A DNA stretch of 14,718 nucleotides, from positions 1-14,718 of the forward strand of contig CALZIG010000118.1 of NCBI GenBank assembly GCA_945787585.1, written 5' to 3'. Below the pieces are notes generated by a model. It worked only from the letters and a program-made list of their open reading frames with translations. It was not told where the DNA came from and did not search any database. Each line of letters begins with the position of its first letter. Positions within the stretch are counted from its first letter, which is position 1. The translations under genes were made by a program, and so were the position numbers. Positions 7,522 through 14,718 of this stretch are shown here, in pieces. Source of the DNA: an uncultured Gammaproteobacteria bacterium (lineage in GTDB: Bacteria; Pseudomonadota; Gammaproteobacteria; SZUA-140).

Positions 7522-7896
7522 TTAATTCTCACCGAGCATTGATAGCTCACGGTTAATCGACGTGGCGTCACCGAGATTGAGCTCCATTAAGCGACGTAGA
7601 TGCGAAATGCTATCGAAGTCGATATGTTCACAGCGAAAGCCGACCTGGGTTTTTTCAATATGGGCAACCGTGACGTTCATAGCGATAGTGATATCATTAT
7701 TAAGCTGAACTTCTATTTTATATGCATCATCAATGTTGCCTTGCCACGCGTCAGGGCGTTCTAGTAATACCCCGTTAAGTGATATATCGATGAGCTGAGT
7801 GAGCCAGTGACCACCGCTGTTGTCGCTGACAGTGGTGGTGGCATCAAAGTCAACGCGGGTAAAGCGACGTTTTTCTTCTGAGGTATCATCGTTCAT
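7522..7896 (-). CDS. PilZ-domain c-di-GMP receptor, 124 aa
   Basis: A single-domain PilZ protein. Both parts of the ligand signature are present: RxxxR at residues 10-14 ('RRFTR') and DxSxxG at 37-42 ('DISLNG'). It should bind cyclic di-GMP and pass the signal to an unknown partner. It has no signal peptide or membrane segment, so it acts in the cytoplasm. It starts 12 bases after the dapE stop, with AAGGA about ten bases before the ATG, so it is probably the last gene of the dap operon. That position does not reveal its target. The diguanylate cyclase at 1063-2079 is a possible source of its ligand, but this is inference. Confidence 0.88.
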   Translation of the reverse strand: MNDDTSEEKRRFTRVDFDATTTVSDNSGGHWLTQLIDISLNGVLLERPDAWQGNIDDAYKIEVQLNNDITIAMNVTVAHIEKTQVGFRCEHIDFDSISHLRRLMELNLGDATSINRELSMLGEN

Positions 7897-7908
7897 GAGG
7901 GTATTTCC

Positions 7909-9395
<1,487 letters not shown>

Positions 9396-9403
9396 CGTGG
9401 GGC

Positions 9404-10225
9404 TTAAGATTCGCGCAGCAGTTCGTTGATGCCTACTTTGCTGCGGGTCTTTTCATCGACCTGTTTGATGATTACCGCGCAGTAGAGGCTGTGTGAACCA
9501 TCTTTGGCTGGCAGGTTGCCCGGTACAACGACGGCACCGGTGGGCACGCGACCAAAGGTGATTTCGCCGGTCATGCGGTTGTAGATCTTGGTGCTCTGTC
9601 CGATGTAGACGCCCATTGAAATGACGGCGTTCTCTTCCACTACAACCCCTTCAACGATCTCCGAACGTGCGCCGATGAAACAGTTATCTTCGATGATGGT
9701 GGGGTTGGCCTGCAATGGTTCCAGTACGCCGCCGATGCCCACGCCACCCGAGAGATGAACGTTTTTACCGATCTGTGCGCATGATCCGACGGTTGCCCAC
9801 GCATCGACCATGGTGCCGCTATCAACATAGGCACCGATGTTGACGTATGACGGCATCAACACCACATTGGGCGCGATGTAAGAACCGCGACGTGCAGTGG
9901 CCGGTGGCACCACGCGCACACCGGATTCGCGGAAGTCACGAGAGTTGTAGTCGGCGTACTTTGACTGCACCTTGTCGTAGTAGTTGGTGAAGCCACCCTT
10001 AATGAATGCGTTATCTTCGATGCGGAATGAAAGCAGTACTGCCTTCTTCAGCCATTGATTCACCACCCACTCACCATCTTGTTTTTCTGCGACTCGCAGG
10101 CTGCCGTTATCCAGCTGTGCCAGTGCGTCGTTCACCGCCTCTTTTACCAGCGTATCGACGTTACGCGGATTGATTTCGGCGCGGTTTTCAAAGGCTTTTT
10201 CGATGATGGCTTGTAGATCACTCAT
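9404..10225 (-). CDS. dapD: 2,3,4,5-tetrahydropyridine-2,6-dicarboxylate N-succinyltransferase
   Basis: It transfers succinyl from succinyl-CoA to tetrahydrodipicolinate, the committed step of the succinylase branch. The N-terminal helical domain (1-100) is followed by a left-handed beta-helix of hexapeptide repeats (about 112-225), for example '[19 protein letters not shown]'. It then has the family segment '[16 protein letters not shown]' (160-175) and the C-terminal '[13 protein letters not shown]' (231-243). Asp141 and Glu189, which match the catalytic Asp and Glu positions known for DapD, are present. The 273-residue length is standard, and the active enzyme is a trimer in this family. 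It lies 32 bases after dapC and 8 bases before yffB in the same operon. Confidence 0.97.
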   Translation of the reverse strand: MSDLQAIIEKAFENRAEINPRNVDTLVKEAVNDALAQLDNGSLRVAEKQDGEWVVNQWLKKAVLLSFRIEDNAFIKGGFTNYYDKVQSKYADYNSRDFRESGVRVVPPATARRGSYIAPNVVLMPSYVNIGAYVDSGTMVDAWATVGSCAQIGKNVHLSGGVGIGGVLEPLQANPTIIEDNCFIGARSEIVEGVVVEENAVISMGVYIGQSTKIYNRMTGEITFGRVPTGAVVVPGNLPAKDGSHSLYCAVIIKQVDEKTRSKVGINELLRES

Positions 10226-10257
10226 GGTGCTTTATTTCTCCGTTAATAAACTATTTG

Positions 10258-11481
10258 TTAAGTGTTAATAATGAAATCTTTGATGCGCTGGGCCGCCTCG
10301 ATGCATTCATCGAGCGGTGCAACGAGCGCAATACGTACGTAGCCACTGCCGGGGTTGATGCCGTGCGCCTCGCGCGACAGATAACTGCCGGGCAGCAGGT
10401 TGATATTTTTCTGGGCGAACAGCTGCTGCGCAAATTCAGTATCCCCCCCTGCTCCATTAGCGGTAAAGCGTTCGGGTATTTTAAGCCAGAGGTAAAAACT
10501 GGCGGCCGGGTGGGTAGCCTCAGTGACAGTGTTCAGTATATCAAGGACGACTGCAAACTTTTCCCGGTATTGTGTGCGGTTTTCAACCACATGTTTTTCA
10601 TCTTGCCACGCCGTGATGCTGGCGCTCTGAATATAGGGCGACATCGCACAGCCCTGGTAGGTGCGGTAGAGCAGGAATTCCTTAATCAGCGCGGCATCAC
10701 CTGCCACAAACCCAGAGCGCATGCCGGGTAGATTGGAACGTTTTGAGAGACTGTGAAACACCATGCAGCGCCTGTAATCGCTGTTACCGATTTGTGCAGC
10801 GACTTGCAGCAGCCCCACCGGCGGATTTGCTTCGTCGAAATAGAGCTCGGAGTAGCATTCATCGGAGGCGATGATGAAATCATATTTTTCCGCCAGCTCA
10901 ATCAGTTTGGCCAGTGTTGCAGCGTTGATCACTGCCCCGGTCGGATTGCCGGGGGAGCAGAGATAGAGCAGCTGGCAGTGCTGCCACGCCTCGGCCGGGA
11001 CGCTGTCGAAATCGGGCAGCCAGTCGCTCGCGGCGGTGGTGTTGATGAGCCACGGCTCGGCACCGGCGAGTAACGCCGCCCCCTCATAGATCTGATAGAA
11101 CGGATTCGGCATCATCACTAGCGGTTGGGGTTGGCTGCGGTCGACGACGGCCTGCGCAAAGGCGAACAGTGCCTCGCGGGTGCCGTTGACCGGCAGCACA
11201 TGGCGCTCTGCATCGACGCTCGCGGCCGGCAGTGAAAAGCGTTGCATCAACCAGGTGGCAATCGTCTCACGCAGTGCGGGCGTGCCTTTGGTGAGCGGAT
11301 AGTTGGCGAGCCCGTGCAGGTGGTCGATGATCGCGTCGGTGACAAACGCGGGCGGGCTGTGTTTGGGTTCACCAATCGCCAGATTGATTGCGCGATAGCC
11401 CTTGTCGGGGGTGATCCCGGCCTTCAGTTGTGCCAGTTTTTCGAAGGGGTAGGATTGCAGTCTGGATAAATCGGGATTCAT
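10258..11481 (-). CDS. dapC: N-succinyldiaminopimelate aminotransferase
   Basis: A fold-type I PLP aminotransferase of 407 residues. Family marks are 'NLAIGEPKHSPP' (33-44), 'YPLTKGTPALRETIA' (61-75), 'SPGNPTG' (176-182, Asn179), 'SDECYSELYF' (206-215, Asp207 and Tyr210) and the PLP lysine Lys247 in 'SLSKRSNLPGMRSGF'. It should convert N-succinyl-2-amino-6-ketopimelate to N-succinyl-LL-diaminopimelate with glutamate as donor. The direct link to dapD, yffB and dapE supports DapC over a general amino acid aminotransferase. It is the first gene of the operon, and no clear ribosome binding site is seen before the ATG at 11481. It is divergent from the DMT transporter. Confidence 0.92.
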   Translation of the reverse strand: MNPDLSRLQSYPFEKLAQLKAGITPDKGYRAINLAIGEPKHSPPAFVTDAIIDHLHGLANYPLTKGTPALRETIATWLMQRFSLPAASVDAERHVLPVNGTREALFAFAQAVVDRSQPQPLVMMPNPFYQIYEGAALLAGAEPWLINTTAASDWLPDFDSVPAEAWQHCQLLYLCSPGNPTGAVINAATLAKLIELAEKYDFIIASDECYSELYFDEANPPVGLLQVAAQIGNSDYRRCMVFHSLSKRSNLPGMRSGFVAGDAALIKEFLLYRTYQGCAMSPYIQSASITAWQDEKHVVENRTQYREKFAVVLDILNTVTEATHPAASFYLWLKIPERFTANGAGGDTEFAQQLFAQKNINLLPGSYLSREAHGINPGSGYVRIALVAPLDECIEAAQRIKDFIINT

Positions 11482-11551
11482 GCGCGTTTAGTCGAATGTG
11501 AAAGTGGGCGAGCCGTGCTATGGTAGGCGAAATTTAAAGTTATCCGCACAG

Positions 11552-11557
11552 TATAAT
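11552..11557 (+). promoter_or_regulatory. Candidate -10 box for the DMT transporter gene
   Basis: A perfect TATAAT lies 12 bases before the ATG at 11570. It would start transcription only a few bases before that ATG and leave almost no leader. No good -35 is seen at 16-18 bases. On the other strand an overlapping TATACT (11550-11555), with TTGGAC (11575-11580) at a 19-base spacing, could serve dapC. Both are weak proposals. Confidence 0.3.
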
Positions 11558-11569
11558 TCATTCAGCCAT

Positions 11570-12451
11570 ATGCCGTCCAAACAGAGCCACATTATCTTGC
11601 CCGTCCTGGCGTTATTACTCGGCGCGACCCTGTGGGGAACCTTCTGGTATCCGTTGCGATTATTGGAGCAGAACGGTCTGGTGGGTCTGTGGGCATCGTT
11701 GCTGATCTACGGTGCAGCGTTGATGGTCGGCCTGCCGGTGGTGTGGCGGCGTGGCTATCCCATCGTGCGCCCGTGGATGCTGCTGTTGCTCGCCTTTGTC
11801 AGCGCGTGGTGCAATATCGCTTTTATCCTTGCGATTATCGAAGGCAATGTGGTGCGCGTAACGCTGCTCTTTTTTCTCTCACCACTATGGACGGTGATCC
11901 TCAGTAAAATGCTGCTCGATGAACCACTGACCCGCGCCGCGCGCATTACGCTGTTGCTGGCGCTATGCGGTGCGCTGATCATGTTGTGGGATACCGACAT
12001 GGGTGTGCCGTGGCCGCAGGGCAGGGCGGACTGGCTGGCGCTCTCATCCGGTTTTGCCTTTGCATTCGCCAACGTGCTGATTCGCAAAATGCACGACGTC
12101 GAGATCTGGGTGAAGACCGTCTTCACCTGGGTAGGTGCGGTCTCGCTTGCCGCGGTGTGGCTACTGGTGGCCGCCGTGCCGCTGCCGGAGGTGGAGCGCG
12201 GTGTGGTGATCGGCGCACTTTCACTTGGTGCGATCGGCATGGTGGTGATGACGCTGGTGGTGCTTTACGGGGTGACGCATATGCCGGCGCATCGCTCGGC
12301 GGTGATTTTACTATTTGAACTGGTGGTCGGCGCGGTCTCTGCACAACTGCTTACCGATGAGCAGGTGATGCTCAACGAGTGGGTCGGCGGGGTGCTGATT
12401 GTGCTTGCTGGTTGGTATGCCGCACGGCATCAGATGCGCGGCAATAAATAG
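11570..12451 (+). CDS. EamA/DMT-superfamily inner-membrane transporter
   Basis: From ATG 11570 the product is 293 residues and almost wholly hydrophobic, with about ten predicted membrane helices in two EamA halves (roughly 10-135 and 150-290). 'LGATLWGTFWYPLRLLEQ' near the N-terminus and 'LFFLSPLWTVILSKMLLDE' at the end of the first half are typical EamA motifs. The second half repeats the pattern at 'FAFANVLIRKM' and 'ILLFELVVGAVSAQLL'. Such proteins export or import small metabolites; the substrate cannot be read from sequence. The frame is open upstream to a GTG at 11498, but the added 24 residues are polar and have no ribosome binding site. Being divergent from dapC does not show a link to lysine metabolism. 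Confidence 0.85.
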   Translation: MPSKQSHIILPVLALLLGATLWGTFWYPLRLLEQNGLVGLWASLLIYGAALMVGLPVVWRRGYPIVRPWMLLLLAFVSAWCNIAFILAIIEGNVVRVTLLFFLSPLWTVILSKMLLDEPLTRAARITLLLALCGALIMLWDTDMGVPWPQGRADWLALSSGFAFAFANVLIRKMHDVEIWVKTVFTWVGAVSLAAVWLLVAAVPLPEVERGVVIGALSLGAIGMVVMTLVVLYGVTHMPAHRSAVILLFELVVGAVSAQLLTDEQVMLNEWVGGVLIVLAGWYAARHQMRGNK

Positions 12452-12459
12452 CATAATCA

Positions 12460-12512
12460 GCGCAGGAAGCCAGTGTTGCAATCATTCTAGTCACAGCTGT
12501 GGCTTCCTGCGC
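12460..12512. terminator. Long inverted repeat between convergent genes, possible bidirectional terminator
   Basis: GCGCAGGAAGCCA (12460-12472) is repeated as its exact reverse complement at 12500-12512, giving a 13-bp perfect stem around a 27-base loop. The loop edge holds the small palindrome CACAGCTGTG (12492-12501). It fills the 84-base gap between the ends of the DMT transporter and OmpA-type genes, where a terminator for both would be expected. No T tract follows on either strand, although the minus-strand continuation is AT-rich. Confidence 0.45.
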
Positions 12513-12535
12513 CAGGTTAGGTTCAGCACCTCTGA

Positions 12536-13381
12536 TTAAGGCGTGATGTTCGGTAGCTCATTTGAAAGGATATCAAGATTAGGCAGCATGATGATCTCAA
12601 TGCGGCGATTAAGCTCTCGACCTTCCGCAGTCTCATTAGAGGATCTTGGGTGAAATTCACCAAAACCAGCTGCGGAGATATTTTCAGGTGTAACCCCAAG
12701 CTCTGTTAACAGATGGACGACAGCGAGCGCACGCGCGGTGGATAGCTCCCAGTTACTTGGAAAGCGAGCGGTGTTAATGGGGTTATTATCAGTATGCCCC
12801 TCAATCTGAAAACGTCTGTCTGAAAACTGACTCATTGCGGCCGCGATAGGTGTTATCGCCTCAGTACTTTCAGGGTTTAGATTAGCGCTACCACTTTTAA
12901 ACAGTACGTTATTGGGCAGATTGATCACAATGCGGCCCTGTTCAATGCTGACCGTTAATTGGCCGCCATCGATCATGGTTTTTAGACGATTGACAAATTG
13001 CGCATAGATTTCGTTACGACGTGTGGTTTCGGCCTCTATCTCTCGTAGTGTGGCGAGTTGTGCCTGAGAGGCGGAGAGTTCTTTTTGAAGCGCCTGTTTT
13101 TTGGCTTCAAGTTTAGTGACGTCATCCTGCGTGGCAGCTACCTTCTTACGTGCGTCCGCTAATTCTTGTTCAGTTTGTGCGATCTGTTGTTCTGCCGCAG
13201 CCAATGCCTGTTTTGTTTTTTCAATTTGTTGTTGATTACGATTAATTTCATCTTGCGCACTGCCCAGAGATTGCTTCATCGAGTCCAGCTCTGCGAGCGC
13301 CATTTCATGTTTGCCACTGGAAACACAGCCGGTTAAAAAGACTGTGAGCAGTATGGTGATGGTAAGTATGCGATATATCAT
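12536..13381 (-). CDS. OmpA-family peptidoglycan-binding lipoprotein with coiled coil
   Basis: The 281-residue protein starts with a lipoprotein signal and lipobox LTGC (Cys19). Residues about 25-125 form a long Gln/Glu/Ala/Lys-rich coiled coil ('LAAAEQQIAQTEQELADARK'). Residues about 150-268 are an OmpA/Pal/MotB C-terminal domain with 'VLFKSGSANLNPES', 'IEGHTDNNPI' (Asp198), 'NWELSTARA' (210-218, Arg217) and 'ELNRRIEI' (256-263). It should sit in the outer membrane and bind diaminopimelate-type peptidoglycan without covalent linkage. The start is supported by GGGGAG five bases upstream. It is not Pal, which lacks such a coiled coil, and no tol genes are near. The exact role is unknown. Confidence 0.88.
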   Translation of the reverse strand: MIYRILTITILLTVFLTGCVSSGKHEMALAELDSMKQSLGSAQDEINRNQQQIEKTKQALAAAEQQIAQTEQELADARKKVAATQDDVTKLEAKKQALQKELSASQAQLATLREIEAETTRRNEIYAQFVNRLKTMIDGGQLTVSIEQGRIVINLPNNVLFKSGSANLNPESTEAITPIAAAMSQFSDRRFQIEGHTDNNPINTARFPSNWELSTARALAVVHLLTELGVTPENISAAGFGEFHPRSSNETAEGRELNRRIEIIMLPNLDILSNELPNITP

Positions 13382-13662
13382 GTTGACTCCCCGGTATTTG
13401 TAGCCATGAAAATAAAAAGGTTATTGACCCTGGTTTATTCAAGGGTGTTTTATGAAATTTTTTAGGATATTAACAGAGCGCTATGAGCAAATATTGGACT
13501 AGTTCACATTTTCAAAGTGACTGTCTGTCTGTGTTGAGTGATTAACTAATAATCAGCGTTGTGATGTTCAGTGGAGTAGTGTGAAAGAAGAAATGGATTT
13601 TATCAAATAAATAATGACGAAAAGCATCAATATTTTTGCGTTATTACCGTGACGGGGTATGA
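13382..13662. other. 281-base AT-rich intergenic region
   Basis: It lies between the diiron-protein gene and the OmpA-type lipoprotein gene on the same strand. It should hold the lipoprotein promoter, but I see no convincing -35/-10 pair. It contains a short (CTGT)3 tract near 13521-13532 and a weak ACCCT/AGGGT hairpin near 13427-13446. No clear terminator for the upstream gene is visible. GGGGAG at 13387-13392 (minus) is the lipoprotein's ribosome binding site. Confidence 0.5.
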
Positions 13663-14589
13663 TTAATCTGCTAGTGTTCGCCGCTGTTTTTCGAGGCCAT
13701 CCCAAAATTCAGCGACTCCATTCAGCATTTCGTTGCCATAATAAATAAACTTATCTTCATCAATGTCACGATTAAAATAGAGTTCTTCCAGCTCTTCCTG
13801 AGTATGTGCGGCGTGCTGTGACTCTATCAATGCGTGCCAGGTGAAAAAGCCGAGGGGAAGTTTGATGTCGCTAGTGTCATTGAATTTATCAAACCCTTTG
13901 ATGAGTTGCTCCCAGAAACCGGCGGCGGCCCAGTTTTCGACGGCGTAGCTGGCAGCCTGTGAAATCAGGTAATCTTCATTGCCGTAAATACGGGTAAGTT
14001 CATCGCAGAAAAATAGCGTTGATTCGGTGCCGTGTCGTCGTTTGCCAATATCATTAAATTCAAGGCCGAGTTTTTGCGCCATGCGATAGAGCCATTCAAA
14101 GTGGGCGGCTTTGAAACGAAATTGTCCGCCCTCGACTGACCCTTCGGTTGAGACGATGTCTGGATTAGTTGCAGCGTTAAGGTCATCTTTCGTTTTCTTT
14201 GCGGTGTTTTGGCCATTGAAAATAACGCCAATCTCATTGGCAAGAATCTCTTTGGATGCGTGCATGCCTTCAAGTGTGTCGGCATTGATGGTTTTATGCA
14301 GTTGCGCGATCAGAAACAGGTTTGAGAACACTGAAAACTGCACCACAAACGCGCTGATTTGCGCCTTGTTTTGATGGCCCTGCTCGAACCAGTTGCAGTA
14401 GTGGTTACTGACGATGACAGGATGGTTGAGTAGCTCTTCATTAATGCGTTTCTGAAAGGCGAGAAAACGTTGTGCCTTGTCGATGGTGTAGCCGACCTCA
14501 TTCGCGATCAGTGCCTTGAGTGAAGGTTCAGTAAGCCCTTCTATATTATGCTGTTTGGCAAACAGAGTGAGTGTGCTGGCATCATTCAT
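13663..14589 (-). CDS. Heme-oxygenase-like diiron oxidase/oxygenase (HDO) family candidate, 308 aa
   Basis: An all-helical, soluble protein with no signal peptide. The late segment 'FFTWHALIESQHAAH' has His252, Glu256 and His259 in an HxxxExxH pattern. Upstream are 'YAVENW' (Glu218), 'AAHFEWL' (His163) and 'ILANEIG' (Glu119). These six residues appear in the order and rough spacing of the two-iron site of heme-oxygenase-like diiron proteins such as SznF, UndA, BesC and CADD (usually HxxxDxxH in the last helix). It is longer than a minimal HDO domain: about 60 extra residues at the N-terminus with 'NHYCNWFEQG' (62-71), a 30-residue Asn/Asp/Thr-rich insert (about 128-158) and a C-terminal acidic helix. 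Substrate and reaction are unknown. It starts 17 bases after a zeta-GST-like gene and is probably co-transcribed with it; the ribosome binding site is weak. Confidence 0.6.
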   Translation of the reverse strand: MNDASTLTLFAKQHNIEGLTEPSLKALIANEVGYTIDKAQRFLAFQKRINEELLNHPVIVSNHYCNWFEQGHQNKAQISAFVVQFSVFSNLFLIAQLHKTINADTLEGMHASKEILANEIGVIFNGQNTAKKTKDDLNAATNPDIVSTEGSVEGGQFRFKAAHFEWLYRMAQKLGLEFNDIGKRRHGTESTLFFCDELTRIYGNEDYLISQAASYAVENWAAAGFWEQLIKGFDKFNDTSDIKLPLGFFTWHALIESQHAAHTQEELEELYFNRDIDEDKFIYYGNEMLNGVAEFWDGLEKQRRTLAD

Positions 14590-14606
14590 AGAAATCGTCG
14601 CTGTCG

Positions 14607-14718
14607 TCAGGAGGGGAGTTCGAAATCGGGTTGATGTTCAGGCGCGGCATGCTGGAAGGCGCTGAGGGCCATGCAATGGTCTTCGATCTTGTTGAGGGTT
14701 GGGTATTGACTGGTGTCG
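14607..14718 (-). CDS. C-terminal end of a zeta-class glutathione transferase / maleylacetoacetate isomerase
   Basis: Thirty-six codons before a TGA stop are visible; the rest lies beyond the right edge. The stretch 'YPTLNKIEDHC' followed by 'LSAFQHAAPEHQPDFE' closely resembles the C-terminal end of maleylacetoacetate isomerase (MaiA, zeta GST), where a 'YPTL..I...C..L.AF..A.P..QPD' pattern is usual. Such enzymes use glutathione for cis-trans isomerisation in tyrosine or gentisate breakdown. With so short a piece, the family is likely but the exact enzyme is not certain. It is upstream of the diiron-protein gene on the same strand. Confidence 0.6.
   Translation of the reverse strand, partial: DTSQYPTLNKIEDHCMALSAFQHAAPEHQPDFELPS

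Noticed and set aside
11498..11569. Upstream GTG start of the transporter gene (24 more residues)
   Set aside because: The added N-terminus is polar, unlike EamA proteins, and no ribosome binding site precedes the GTG.
13452..13502. Tiny + strand ORF of 16 codons after AAGGGTG
   Set aside because: Too short to support without conservation or expression data. The AT-rich gap makes such frames likely by chance.

Overview
The window looks like chromosomal DNA of a free-living gammaproteobacterium. The basis is the block mltD - gloB - yafS-like methyltransferase - rnhA - dnaQ, which has the same order in Escherichia coli, and the succinylase-branch lysine/meso-diaminopimelate genes dapC - dapD - yffB - dapE, which are typical of this class. 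Base composition is balanced and fairly even. I see no insertion sequence, integrase, CRISPR array, tRNA or rRNA. Species cannot be named from this window.

Layout. Positions 1-817 (-) hold the N-terminal part of a DUF945/YdgA-type protein that runs off the left edge. Positions 1063-4800 (-) hold a cytoplasmic diguanylate cyclase, the lipoprotein lytic transglycosylase MltD with three LysM domains, and the glyoxalase II GloB. From 4905 the + strand carries a compact cluster to 7450: YafS-like methyltransferase, RNase HI, DNA polymerase III epsilon and a TerB-like protein, with overlapping or tightly spaced ends. It converges on a - strand operon (11481 to 7522) of dapC, dapD, yffB, dapE and a small PilZ protein. 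Divergent from dapC is an EamA/DMT membrane transporter (+, 11570-12451). It converges on a lipoprotein with a coiled coil and an OmpA-type peptidoglycan-binding domain (-, 12536-13381). At the right end (-) are a heme-oxygenase-like diiron protein and, 17 bases upstream of it, the C-terminal end of a zeta-class GST / maleylacetoacetate isomerase that runs off the window.

Functional themes. Cell-wall biology recurs: meso-diaminopimelate synthesis (dapC, dapD, dapE), peptidoglycan cleavage (MltD) and a peptidoglycan-anchored lipoprotein. c-di-GMP appears twice: a cyclase with a degenerate inhibitory site, and a PilZ protein at the end of the dap operon. RNase HI and the proofreading subunit lie in one co-directional cluster here, whereas in E. 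coli they are divergent.

The observations most worth a second look are these. The 308-residue protein at 13663-14589 was recognised only from its pattern of six candidate diiron ligands. GloB has a cysteine at a normally invariant zinc-ligand histidine. dnaQ has a run of eight G exactly where the exonuclease/clamp-binding part joins the C-terminal tail.
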